Source of the DNA: a virus
Direction: 5' to 3' (one strand)
Length of the DNA: 27,001 bases
IMG/VR virus record: IMGVR_UViG_3300037258_001189
Span: 1-27,001 of that record
Both the position numbers and the translations under genes were made by a program. The notes under the pieces were generated by a model, which saw only the letters and a list, made by a program, of their open reading frames with translations, ran no database searches and was not told the origin of the DNA. This document shows, one piece after another, positions 1 through 6,805 of the stretch (its first letter is position 1; each line of letters opens with the position of its first letter).

Positions 1-1110
1 ATGACCGTTTTTACGACCAAAGCCAACGGGACGAAGCGGTATTGCCTGGATGCTCGCGGTTTCGGGCAAGGGCGCCGATATTTCAAAACGAAAATCGCGG
101 CGGAAACGGCCCTCGAAGAGTTGAACGCCCAAAAGCGCACGTCGGGCGATGTTTGGGTATCAATGTCAGCCGGGGAGCGCACGGAAATCTTGGCGGTCCA
201 TGCGGAGATCGTCCGTGCGCAAAAATCGTTGCGCGAGGTGTGGGAGTTTTATCGGCAACATCGGGCCACGTCCACCGCTACGGCAAAGACGCTATCCGAG
301 GTCGTCACCGAGGTTTTGCTGGCTAAAGAGGCTTCCGGGCGGCGGGACACTTACATCAAGCGATTGCGCGGCTACCTCGCCCAATTCTCGCGTGGTCGCG
401 GCCAGATGCTCGTTTCGCAATTCACGTCCACTGACATTGAGGCGTGGTTTGCCAGCCGTAGTGAGAGTGCGCAAACGCGCCAGAGCGCCCTGGGCTTGCT
501 GTCGGGCCTATTCCAATTCGCCTGGCGCAAGGGTTACATTGCCGAAAACCCTTGTCGCCGGGTCGAGCCGGTGTCGGTGACGATTGAGGCTCCAAAGATT
601 CTCACGGTCGCCCAATGCCGGAAGGCTCTCAAATGGTGCGTCGCGGAGCGGCCCCGGTTCCTTGGTTGGCTGGTTTTGACGATGTTCGTTGGGTTGCGCC
701 CAGAGGCTGAGGCGGAAAAGATTTCATGGGATGAAATTGATTTGAAGCAAAAGCGGATTCGGGTCGCCGGTGCGAAAACCAAAACGCGCAGTCACAGGAT
801 CATCGATTTGAACCTAATCCCGGTGGCGGTCGAATGGCTGGAATTAGCCAAGAAGCTGGAAGCGCCGTTGCCCATGTCGCATACGGTGAGGCGGCGAGGA
901 ATTCGGGGATTGCGCGCGGCATTAGGCTTCAAACGCTGGCCGGCGGACGTGTTGCGGCACACGGCGGCGAGCAATCTATTCGCATACCATCAGGACGCAG
1001 GAAAGGTGGCGGCGTTTTTGGGCAATTCGGCGGGGACATTACTCAAGCGTTATCGCGCTCTGATAGTGCGGGAGGAAGCGGAGAGGTTTTTTGAGCTGAA
1101 ACCGGGATGA
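1..1110 (+). CDS. int: Tyrosine recombinase / phage integrase
   Basis: The 369-aa product would catalyse site-specific integration and excision of the phage. An N-terminal arm-binding-like segment (about 1-90) is followed by a SAM-like core-binding domain (about 95-190) and a catalytic domain (about 198-365). Visible catalytic residues are R233 (FVGLRPEAEAE), a Lys in the beta-hairpin (K259 or K261), R319 with H320 (DVLRHTAASN) and nucleophile Y351 (LLKRYRALI). Two usual histidines are replaced: the HxxR position is D316, and the LGH position is N342 (FLGNSAG). Similar LGN forms occur, as I recall, in integrases of Planctomycetes and Verrucomicrobia. The ATG is the first base of the window, so an upstream start and the promoter cannot be judged. 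It ends 10 bp from the convergent 86-aa gene. The family call is certain; activity is inferred from the retained R/K/R/Y set. Confidence 0.95.
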   Translation: MTVFTTKANGTKRYCLDARGFGQGRRYFKTKIAAETALEELNAQKRTSGDVWVSMSAGERTEILAVHAEIVRAQKSLREVWEFYRQHRATSTATAKTLSEVVTEVLLAKEASGRRDTYIKRLRGYLAQFSRGRGQMLVSQFTSTDIEAWFASRSESAQTRQSALGLLSGLFQFAWRKGYIAENPCRRVEPVSVTIEAPKILTVAQCRKALKWCVAERPRFLGWLVLTMFVGLRPEAEAEKISWDEIDLKQKRIRVAGAKTKTRSHRIIDLNLIPVAVEWLELAKKLEAPLPMSHTVRRRGIRGLRAALGFKRWPADVLRHTAASNLFAYHQDAGKVAAFLGNSAGTLLKRYRALIVREEAERFFELKPG

Positions 1111-1120
1111 AATCGGTCTT

Positions 1121-1381
1121 TCAAACAACCGGCGACTTCTCACGACTCCATACAGCAATTAACTCGTTTAATTCGTCCTGTAAGGTTCTCGCTGACTCGA
1201 TGTTTTTGAATGCCAGAATGCAATCTACCGCCGACTCATCAACCTGCTTCGGCCAATTGGCTGGCGTGCTGTTAATCGGCATCTCGGTCTCTTTGAGGGT
1301 TAGCGTCAAGCATTTCGTGCCATCGGCCAACACTGCCTGTTGAGTTTGAACTTTCCCGTCACCGTAAATTATTTTTTTCAT
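1121..1381 (-). CDS. Small hypothetical protein headed by the repeat promoter (86 aa)
   Basis: I do not recognise this 86-aa protein. It starts MKKIIYGDGKVQTQQAVLAD, looks like a small mixed alpha/beta soluble domain, and has no signal peptide or membrane segment. It stands alone between the portal gene (upstream, same strand) and the convergent integrase. Its ATG lies exactly 42 nt after the start of a TTATGGCTTAGTAC element and 8 nt after a GATAAT hexamer, so it is probably transcribed independently of the portal and perhaps as a leaderless mRNA. The position and private promoter fit an accessory (moron) gene or a lysogeny-associated gene. The coding call rests on the promoter arrangement and ordinary composition; function is unknown. 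Confidence 0.7.
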   Translation of the reverse strand: MKKIIYGDGKVQTQQAVLADGTKCLTLTLKETEMPINSTPANWPKQVDESAVDCILAFKNIESARTLQDELNELIAVWSREKSPVV

Positions 1382-1423
1382 ATCCCGCGATTATCCACAT
1401 TTCCGCCTGGTACTAAGCCATAA
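1379..1423 (-). promoter_or_regulatory. Repeat promoter element, copy A (leaderless start)
   Basis: Read on the minus strand: TTATGGCTTAGTAC (1423-1410), 14 nt, GATAAT (1395-1390), 8 nt, then the ATG of the 86-aa gene (1381-1379). The 18 nt CAGGTTATGGCTTAGTAC (1427-1410) are identical to copy B at 3951-3968. The element begins 12 nt after the portal stop codon. Spacing to the -10-like hexamer and to the ATG is the same, without gaps, as in copy D at 12512. I infer a promoter; no transcription start is known. Confidence 0.65.
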
Positions 1424-1434
1424 CCTGAAAGTAT

Positions 1435-3303
1435 TTAATCGCTGTGGCCGTTGCGACCGTCGCCTTGGAGCGCCAAAAGGTCGATCACCTGTCGCGCGAT
1501 GTAGCCCCGGCTTCGGCGCACGGGATTCGCCGTTTTCGTCTTTGCGGGCGGTTGCGCCGCGCCTTTTGCGTCGGGCGCGGGCGTCACCTGGCCCGGCTCG
1601 CCTTTATCAATTATCGGGCGGGTCACGTCCACGTCGCTATAATTCAACCCGTGTAATTCCTGCAATTCTTTCGCCTCGGCTTGCATCGCGTAAAGGTCAT
1701 CAAGATCTTCTCCATCAGGCAGATTGTCTTGAATCTGTTGCGGACAAGTAATCCCCGCCTCTTGCGCCAAGATCATCGCCTGCACGTCTTGCAGCGGATT
1801 GATGAACGGCCAGCGGACACCCTGCCAGCTCGCGGCATCGACAATTTCTTCCAGGCGCGAAATCGACACAGGAATAATGCCCGCCATGATGGAGCAGCGG
1901 AGCCATTCGCGGAAATGCGGCCGGACAACGATGTCGATAAAATGCTCCTGGATGAATTGGAAATTATCGCGTTGCGGCAATTCACTTGAGCGCGAGGCGG
2001 AAAAGCCGAGGTTCTGGAAATTGCCGGACAATGCCTGATAGGAAATGCCGAGGGCCACGGCCACGGCTTCTAGGTTGTCCTTCTTGAACCCCGTTGCCGC
2101 CTCAATGGGAAATTTGGGGTCAATCTGCTGAAGTTCCTGTCCCCATTCGGCTTCCCATGTCGATGCGGGCGAAACGACTTCGCTGCGAACGCCGATGCCC
2201 TGCTGGCGCATGGCGGCGCCGGTGTCCGGACCGGTGTTTCCAGCGTTCCCGGCCTGTTTGATTCGTTCCCAAAAAGATGCGAAATCCTGAGGGTCGGCAA
2301 AATTCATCCCGGTCGGGAAAAGCTTCTTAATCCAGAACGGCTTGCAACAAGACGCGATTGCCGCGAGGGCTAAAGCTGTCTCATATTGCCGGTCCCTGTG
2401 CATGTGTTGCATCGCGGCGTCCATTTCTGAAAAGCCGACATCAGCCTCCGCGCGGTCAGGGACATTGTTGTAATGGAGGATGTCTTTTGCCGGAACTTGC
2501 TCGCGCCAATTTTTCGGGGCGGCTTGTCCGCCGAAAGGATTTGTGCCGAAAACATCGCCGGGATGCCTGGTCAATAGCCAGTATGTCACCGGCGTGTTCC
2601 AGCGGTCATACTCGATGGAAAAACGAATCGCATTCCCGCTTTGGCTTTTGCCGCAATAGCTTTCCTGCAATCGGTCGGCTTCCAGAAGTTCAACGGCAAA
2701 CCCGTATTTGTTATTCGGATAGCCGCGGTGCATTCGCACAACGAGCGAGCCGTCGCGCCAGCCGGACATCGCGATGACGCCGAAAGCGACATTGCGCGAA
2801 ATGTTTTTGCGAACGGTGAAATTCTCAGGGCGCCCCGCGATTTTATATTCGTCCTGGATTATGTCGTTTAAGTCAGTTTCCGGTTTGAATTTGCCGGTGG
2901 CGTCCTTTTTGCCGACGCGCATTTTAAGGCGAAACCCGCGATGTCCGACGATGTTGTTGCGAATGACGCGCAGGGCAGCCTTGCCGTGCGGGGTGTCTTT
3001 GCAAACGGTGCGGGCGCGGGCGCGGGCCACGTATTGCGAGGAAAATATCTCGGAATTTGCGCTGCCGAATGTCCCCCGAAAATCCTGATTGAAATTGTTT
3101 GTGACAGCAGCGTCGAAACTGCGAATGAGCTTTTGATTCAGGCTGCGGATTTGGTTGCGGTCAAAAAAGTCATCGGACGTTTTACCGGAGCGCCAGCCGT
3201 TAAAGAGCGTGACGATGTTTCGCGCGATTTCAGGCGGGATTGACGAAGCGTCGCTTTTGGCGGGTTCCGGCTTTGAGCGGGAGAAGAATTCAAAAAACTT
3301 CAT
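1435..3303 (-). CDS. Phage portal protein, lambda GpB family
   Basis: This 622-aa protein would form the dodecameric portal at the packaging vertex, to which terminase docks and through which DNA passes. Length and layout fit the lambda-type GpB family (about 500-650 aa). An Arg-rich early segment (QYVARARARTVCKDTP) precedes the HGKAALRVIRNNIVGHRGF region typical of portals, and late segments such as INPLQDVQAMILAQEAGIT match the conserved family C-terminal part. The tail end is Pro/Lys/Arg-rich and probably disordered. I chose the start MKFFEFFSRSK at 3303, 1 nt after the upstream stop codon; an in-frame ATG at 3354 would overlap the upstream gene. It is the last structural gene on this strand: no prohead protease, decoration or capsid gene follows, which is unusual for the family. 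Confidence 0.93.
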   Translation of the reverse strand: MKFFEFFSRSKPEPAKSDASSIPPEIARNIVTLFNGWRSGKTSDDFFDRNQIRSLNQKLIRSFDAAVTNNFNQDFRGTFGSANSEIFSSQYVARARARTVCKDTPHGKAALRVIRNNIVGHRGFRLKMRVGKKDATGKFKPETDLNDIIQDEYKIAGRPENFTVRKNISRNVAFGVIAMSGWRDGSLVVRMHRGYPNNKYGFAVELLEADRLQESYCGKSQSGNAIRFSIEYDRWNTPVTYWLLTRHPGDVFGTNPFGGQAAPKNWREQVPAKDILHYNNVPDRAEADVGFSEMDAAMQHMHRDRQYETALALAAIASCCKPFWIKKLFPTGMNFADPQDFASFWERIKQAGNAGNTGPDTGAAMRQQGIGVRSEVVSPASTWEAEWGQELQQIDPKFPIEAATGFKKDNLEAVAVALGISYQALSGNFQNLGFSASRSSELPQRDNFQFIQEHFIDIVVRPHFREWLRCSIMAGIIPVSISRLEEIVDAASWQGVRWPFINPLQDVQAMILAQEAGITCPQQIQDNLPDGEDLDDLYAMQAEAKELQELHGLNYSDVDVTRPIIDKGEPGQVTPAPDAKGAAQPPAKTKTANPVRRSRGYIARQVIDLLALQGDGRNGHSD

Positions 3304-3304
3304 A

Positions 3305-3892
3305 TTAACAGATGGCGAATACGGGGCGGACAAGGCTCGGATCGGGGCGGCCATTCCGGGCGTCCTGGACTTTCTTCAAGTGATTATATTTTTCCTGCCA
3401 TGTGAAAAGCTGGTCAGACGCCTCTTTTTGTTTGATGCGCATGAGGCGGACGCCGGCGATGTCCGATTCATTGACGTAAGTGGCAGCGAGCTTCTGAACG
3501 GTGCATTCCCATGTGCGAACCATTTTCAATTCAAACGGCGTTTCGTCCGGGGCCGTCGCGCCTGAGGCGAGGTCAGGAGTGAGAACGAGGCGACCGCTAT
3601 AAATTTGATGACGTTCCGCCCCGCCGCCCGCGCCAGCCGGGTTCACCGCGTAACCCGCGAGGATGTAAGGGACGGTGGTGTCGAAAGTTTCCGCAAAGTT
3701 ATCAATTTCAACGAGGTGCAGATCGTTTTGAGGAACGGAACGGAATTCGACCACGGGAGCGCCCGTCAAAGTGAGAAGTTCGTATTGGAGATACCAACCG
3801 GATTCGGCTGGGTATTGCGGCAAATCCCGGATGAAATAAAGGCTGTCGCCCGCCGAGAATCGCTGAGGCTCGCTGGATTGAATTTCCGCCAT
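3305..3892 (-). CDS. Connector-position protein between terminase and portal (195 aa)
   Basis: The protein sits where lambda W lies, just upstream of the portal, and probably helps head completion or head-tail joining. The N-terminal half (about 10-115) looks like a beta-sandwich (AGDSLYFIRDLPQYPAESGW followed by alternating strands). The C-terminal part (about 150-195) has a basic helix with an R..RIKQKEAS...WQEKYNHL pattern. From memory this two-part layout occurs in roughly 170-200-aa proteins found between terminase and portal in lambda-packaging siphophages; it is not the 68-aa W fold. It is coupled to the portal by a 1-nt gap. The ATG at 3892 lies in the 3' arm of a short inverted repeat (GCCAT, 5-nt loop, ATGGC) that could mask it. 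A 2.9-kb antisense cassette separates it from the terminase. Role inferred from position. Confidence 0.8.
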   Translation of the reverse strand: MAEIQSSEPQRFSAGDSLYFIRDLPQYPAESGWYLQYELLTLTGAPVVEFRSVPQNDLHLVEIDNFAETFDTTVPYILAGYAVNPAGAGGGAERHQIYSGRLVLTPDLASGATAPDETPFELKMVRTWECTVQKLAATYVNESDIAGVRLMRIKQKEASDQLFTWQEKYNHLKKVQDARNGRPDPSLVRPVFAIC

Positions 3893-3923
3893 TTGAAATG
3901 GCGATGAGTCAAGCCAATTGACT
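3888..3923. repeat. Two short inverted repeats at the connector gene start
   Basis: The palindrome GCCATTT-G-AAATGGC (3888-3902) contains the start codon of the minus-strand connector gene. Just upstream of that gene, AGTCAA-gccaa-TTGACT (3907-3923) forms a second inverted repeat with 6-bp arms. Either could be an operator or a translational control hairpin for the connector and portal genes, or an operator for the divergent cassette promoter 30 nt away. Both are short enough to be partly chance. Confidence 0.35.
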
Positions 3924-3950
3924 TGCGGGAAGCCGGTTGAAAGAAATTTG

Positions 3951-3988
3951 CAGGTTATGGCTTAGTACGGCGGCAGGGCTGGTATAAA
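3951..3988 (+). promoter_or_regulatory. Repeat promoter element, copy B (methyltransferase cassette)
   Basis: CAGGTTATGGCTTAGTAC (3951-3968) is followed, 14 nt later, by TATAAA (3983-3988). The 18-nt word is identical to copy A, and the -10-like hexamer falls at exactly the same offset as in copies A and D. It faces the plus-strand methyltransferase cassette and lies in the 163-nt gap between the connector gene and the first cassette gene. A start near 3995 would give a leader of about 60 nt. Confidence 0.65.
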
Positions 3989-4055
3989 CGGCGGCATAGA
4001 TTGTGCGCAAAGTCACTCGAAACTTTCAAAATGGCCCCTGCCGTTACGCGTCGAA

Positions 4056-4268
4056 ATGAAGCTGGAAATTTTAGCTCAACTGTACGAATCCGAAACGAAG
4101 TGGAAAAACACCCGGGAAGTAATGGAGCGAACGATCATCCTGACTGGCGCATCAACGGACGCATCCTACGTCCTGGCGACAATTAGATTAGACGTGTCAA
4201 GACTCGATTTGTCCAAGTTGTGCGGCAACCCACCGAAATTCAAAGTTACCATCGAATCGATCGAATGA
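4056..4268 (+). CDS. Small hypothetical protein, first gene of methyltransferase cassette (70 aa)
   Basis: This is an unrecognised 70-aa protein beginning MKLEILAQLYESETKW. An N-terminal charged helix is followed by a beta-rich second half (YVLATIRLDVSRLDLS, KFKVTIESIE), suggesting a small folded domain. It is the first gene after promoter copy B and ends 43 nt before the methyltransferase start. No convincing Shine-Dalgarno precedes the ATG; the frame is open upstream to about 3987 without another ATG. A competing 61-aa reading frame overlaps at 4001-4186, but its composition is less protein-like. Real status is moderately likely; function unknown. Confidence 0.5.
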   Translation: MKLEILAQLYESETKWKNTREVMERTIILTGASTDASYVLATIRLDVSRLDLSKLCGNPPKFKVTIESIE

Positions 4269-4311
4269 ACCTGCGAATTCTCTACGTGACAGTAATTTCG
4301 CCAAAGGTTGC

Positions 4312-5931
4312 GTGACTTACGCATCGCTATTTTCCGGCGTAGGCGGATGGGATTACGGATTCGACCGTGCCGGATTCGCTTCGATTTGGGCATGTGAAAT
4401 TGATAAGCAATGCCAATCCGTCTTGCGGCGCCATTGGCCGAAAACGAAAATTTACGATGACGTTACCACTCTCAAGGCGAGCGAATTGGAATGCCCCGAC
4501 GTGTTGCTTTGTTCGCCGCCGTGCCAAGCATTCTCCGTCGCCGGTTTACGGCAATCGTTAAATGATGACCGTGGAAATCTCAGTCTCGTAACAGCGAATT
4601 TAATCAATGAACTCGACCCAAGACTTGTTTGTATTGAAAACGTCCCCGGATGGCTCTCCACAAAAGACAACGCCTTCGGATGTTTCCTTGCCGCATTGGT
4701 GGGAGCGGATGCCCCACTCGTTCCGCCAAAATCAGTCCGGCGATGGCGAACCGTCAAAGAATACCCCGATTGCGATGCAGACGGCGACCGATGCCAGCCA
4801 GACGCCGGTGGGAAGCGGCATTGCGGCGGACAGCATAGATGCGTCGAAGGGGAAGCGTTCAGTTGGACAGACGCGGGTATGGTTGCTGGCCCCAAGCGGC
4901 ACGCAGCTTGGCGCGTCCTCTCAAGTGAATTTTTCGGCCTGGCCCAATCTCGCTACCGTGTGTTCGTTGTCGCGGATACTGTTGGCGGATGTTGCGGACA
5001 AATATTATTTGAGCAGGATGGCGTGCGCAGGAATTTTGCGCCGAGCCGGGAAACGAGGGAAAACATTGCCCCGTGTCTTAGCAATCGCGCTAAAGGCGGT
5101 GGTGGATTCGGAACAGGCGCCGAATGTAGCGGCGCACTGATATCGGAAACGGCAAAGTCGTTATGTTGTGGCAACGGCCACGCTTTCAGTTCCGATAAAA
5201 CTTACGTGCCAGAAATCGCCTGTTCACTGAATGCGCAACGTGACGGTTGCAACGATGGGAGCGACCAAACGTATGTGCCGGAAGTTGCCAGAAAATTGGA
5301 TAGTGGAAGCGGTGGTTTCAATTCTCATTCTGAATTTATTCCAGAAATCGCCGCCTGCCTTCAGGAGCGCGATTCCAAAGGAAGCGATTCCAGCACAAAA
5401 CCGGGCCATCTGATACCAGAGCAAAATCAAGCTTATTCAGTGAGGCTCGCGCAAACATCGTCAAACGGCATCGGCGTTCAAGGGGAAAAAACACACACGC
5501 TCGACGGTGCAGCGCTGGGTGTAGCCTACCGCACTTCCGGCAACTGTGGCGCATTCGAGCAAGGCGACAAAACTTCCGCGCTGAACACTGCCACTGACCC
5601 AAATCAGAATGTCGTTTGCGAACCGACGGCATATCACCGCAACGCATCGTGCGCGGTCACTGAGCAAGAGGGCGGCGTTACCGCCGCCCTGAAATCCAAC
5701 GGGGAACATTCATATCAGTTCATCCATCAAAATTGGCGTGTGCGTCACCTCCATCCCGTTGAATGCGCCAGACTTTCAGGTTTTCCAGATTCATGGTGCA
5801 AAAGTGGTATTGACGCGAACGGCAAGGAATCAGAACTAAGCGATAGCTTCCAATATCGCGCTTACGGAAATTGTGTAAATGTCCCCGTGGCGCGTTGGAT
5901 TGCGGAACGAATCGCCAAACATTCAAAGTGA
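4312..5931 (+). CDS. DNA (cytosine-5-)-methyltransferase with repeat-bearing recognition domain
   Basis: The 539-aa enzyme would transfer a methyl group from S-adenosylmethionine to C5 of cytosine in DNA. Visible motifs are I (SLFSGVGGWDYGFDRAG, 5-21), IV (PPCQAFS, nucleophile C71), VI (ENVPG, 109-113), VIII (QSRYRVFVVA, 212-221), and near the C-terminus IX (HPVECARLSGFPDSW) and X (YRAYGNCVNVPVA). Residues about 255-480 form a long target-recognition region with degenerate repeats of a TYVPEIA..L type, as in multispecific phage enzymes. A Cys-rich insertion (about 145-187) lies between motifs VI and VIII. The start is GTG at 4312 (AAGG 7 nt upstream), just before motif I. No restriction enzyme gene is adjacent, so it is probably a solitary phage methylase for anti-restriction or regulation. 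The next gene overlaps its stop (TGATG). Confidence 0.95.
   Translation: MTYASLFSGVGGWDYGFDRAGFASIWACEIDKQCQSVLRRHWPKTKIYDDVTTLKASELECPDVLLCSPPCQAFSVAGLRQSLNDDRGNLSLVTANLINELDPRLVCIENVPGWLSTKDNAFGCFLAALVGADAPLVPPKSVRRWRTVKEYPDCDADGDRCQPDAGGKRHCGGQHRCVEGEAFSWTDAGMVAGPKRHAAWRVLSSEFFGLAQSRYRVFVVADTVGGCCGQILFEQDGVRRNFAPSRETRENIAPCLSNRAKGGGGFGTGAECSGALISETAKSLCCGNGHAFSSDKTYVPEIACSLNAQRDGCNDGSDQTYVPEVARKLDSGSGGFNSHSEFIPEIAACLQERDSKGSDSSTKPGHLIPEQNQAYSVRLAQTSSNGIGVQGEKTHTLDGAALGVAYRTSGNCGAFEQGDKTSALNTATDPNQNVVCEPTAYHRNASCAVTEQEGGVTAALKSNGEHSYQFIHQNWRVRHLHPVECARLSGFPDSWCKSGIDANGKESELSDSFQYRAYGNCVNVPVARWIAERIAKHSK
4607..5140 (+). CDS. Possible overlapping gene inside the methyltransferase (+1 frame, 177 aa)
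   Basis: A 177-aa reading frame begins with ATG at 4607 and lies wholly within the methyltransferase gene in another frame. Its C-terminal part reads CSLSRILLADV (119-129), YYLSRMACAGILRRA (133-147) and KRGKTLP (149-155). I recognise this as a motif common in phage-encoded proteins from methyltransferase loci (patterns like YxLSxxAcxGILRRAxxRGkxLP). At the same time the methyltransferase frame of this stretch (ILFEQDGVRRNFAPSRE, then NIAPCLSNRAKGGGGFGTG) also looks like conserved family sequence. Both frames therefore seem meaningful. The family memory is unverified, and the ORF could be a passive relic of codon bias; hence a low call. Confidence 0.4.
   Translation: MNSTQDLFVLKTSPDGSPQKTTPSDVSLPHWWERMPHSFRQNQSGDGEPSKNTPIAMQTATDASQTPVGSGIAADSIDASKGKRSVGQTRVWLLAPSGTQLGASSQVNFSAWPNLATVCSLSRILLADVADKYYLSRMACAGILRRAGKRGKTLPRVLAIALKAVVDSEQAPNVAAH
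5200..5420 (+). repeat. Degenerate in-frame repeats in methyltransferase recognition domain
   Basis: Three to four related units are translated as KTYVPEIACSLNAQ, QTYVPEVARKLDSG, SEFIPEIAACLQER and a weaker GHLIPEQNQ, at about 60-75-nt intervals. Such units in phage multispecific cytosine methyltransferases are thought to expand target specificity. The DNA units are diverged, so this is an old protein-level repeat rather than a recent duplication. Confidence 0.6.
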
Positions 5932-6131
5932 TGAACATTAACCACGCGAAACAGACGGTGTCGGTTGCGATCAAGAACGGTTGGATTTCATATCCGAAAG
6001 AGCCGGACAACCTCGGCGCTGGAACTGCGCGCGGCTATTCCAAGGAGGAAGCCCTGCTCGCCCGTCGCCGCGCGACACGCGAATGTATGCGTCGCGCTAG
6101 GGCTAAAGCGCGGCTGGCGAAGGCTGCATGA
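5931..6131 (+). CDS. Small basic helical protein, 66 aa
   Basis: This unrecognised 66-aa protein starts MNINHAKQTVSVAIKNGW. Its C-terminal half is a strongly basic, Ala/Arg-rich helix (EEALLARRRATRECMRRARAKARLAKAA), which suggests nucleic-acid binding. I chose the start at 5931 because its ATG overlaps the methyltransferase stop as TGATG, a typical coupled arrangement, and because its own stop overlaps the next gene (ATGA at 6128-6131). It may be a partner of the methyltransferase; this is inference from context only. Confidence 0.6.
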   Translation: MNINHAKQTVSVAIKNGWISYPKEPDNLGAGTARGYSKEEALLARRRATRECMRRARAKARLAKAA

Positions 6132-6331
6132 AATCTTCCCCTCACGTCGATATGCAGCCGATTCAAAATGGCATCGACATTTCATTGGAACAAGAGCGGG
6201 AAGTCTTGGGCGTGACGGCAATTCAACCGCCATACATCACCCGGTACGGCGAACCTGTTTGCGAGATTTGCAGGCGTCCATTGTCCGGTCACGGATGTTG
6301 CCGGGGACATTTTGAAGATATTTTCAACTAA
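6128..6331 (+). CDS. Small zinc-finger-like protein, 67 aa
   Basis: The 67-aa product begins MKSSPHVDMQPIQNG and carries the C-terminal cluster CEICRRPLSGHGCCRGH (about 45-61), whose Cys and His spacing fits a single small zinc-binding finger. It overlaps the preceding gene by 4 nt (ATGA) and is followed 3 nt later by the ASCH gene, so the four genes are one coupled operon. No known family was recognised; nucleic-acid or protein binding is plausible. Confidence 0.65.
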   Translation: MKSSPHVDMQPIQNGIDISLEQEREVLGVTAIQPPYITRYGEPVCEICRRPLSGHGCCRGHFEDIFN

Positions 6332-6334
6332 TCT

Positions 6335-6805
6335 ATGAAAGCTATTTCTCTCTGGCAACCTTGGGCCTCATTCATGGCAATTGATCTTAAGCGCAATGAA
6401 ACGCGCGGACGGCGCTGTCACATTCGCGGGGACATTGTTGTCTGTGCCGCAAAATCATGGCGACTTCCATCGCAGCGGGTTTGTGAGCTTATGTGGGATA
6501 AGATGGGGTTCGGATTCAATGACTTTGAGTATTTAGTCAGAAGCCTTCCGTATGGCAAAGCCATTTGCGCCGTCGAGTGTTACGACTGCGTTCCAACGGA
6601 AGATTTCCATCTCATTGGAGCTCCAGTGAAAATAAGCCAGCTTGAAGCTGATCTTGGAAACTACACCTGTGGCCGATTTGCGTGGCTCACCAGAAACCTT
6701 CGTCCATTCAAAGAACCATTCCCAGTGAGAGGGCGCCAAGGCTGGTTCGACATCCCGGATGAGATTGTGGCGAAAGCTCTACTTTTGGAATCAAGGTCCA
6801 TGTGA
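6335..6805 (+). CDS. ASCH (PUA-like) domain protein
   Basis: The 156-aa protein shows the ASCH pattern: MKAISLWQPWASFMAIDLKR, then an ETRGR segment, then RGDIVVCAAKSW (about 31-42), YGKAICAVECYDC (about 73-85), and a closing FKEPFPVRGRQGWFDIPDE. ASCH domains are PUA-like folds that bind RNA or modified nucleosides; some are amidohydrolases acting on N4-acetylcytidine. Encoded directly behind a cytosine methyltransferase, it may sense or process modified bases, but this is inference. It is the last gene of the antisense cassette, and its 3' end overlaps the 3' end of the minus-strand terminase gene by 15 nt. No clear terminator follows. Confidence 0.88.
   Translation: MKAISLWQPWASFMAIDLKRNETRGRRCHIRGDIVVCAAKSWRLPSQRVCELMWDKMGFGFNDFEYLVRSLPYGKAICAVECYDCVPTEDFHLIGAPVKISQLEADLGNYTCGRFAWLTRNLRPFKEPFPVRGRQGWFDIPDEIVAKALLLESRSM

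Noticed and set aside
1107-1343. A 78-codon plus-strand frame after the integrase
   Set aside because: It overlaps the integrase stop, but it is the complement of the 86-aa minus gene, which has a promoter element at the right distance.
1111-1434. A tRNA or attachment site next to the integrase
   Set aside because: I looked for a cloverleaf or tRNA 3' end and for direct repeats and saw none; attP may lie upstream of the window.
3155-3565. Plus-strand frame of 136 codons opposite the connector and portal genes
   Set aside because: It spans the junction of two well-supported minus-strand genes and shows no domain features.
4001-4186. A 61-codon frame competing with the 70-aa cassette gene
   Set aside because: Its composition (Asn/Arg/Gly-rich, ending in RPGDN) is less protein-like than the overlapping 70-aa frame, although neither is certain.
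5200-5420. CRISPR-like or recent tandem repeat
   Set aside because: The units are diverged at DNA level and match only as in-frame protein repeats of the methyltransferase recognition domain.
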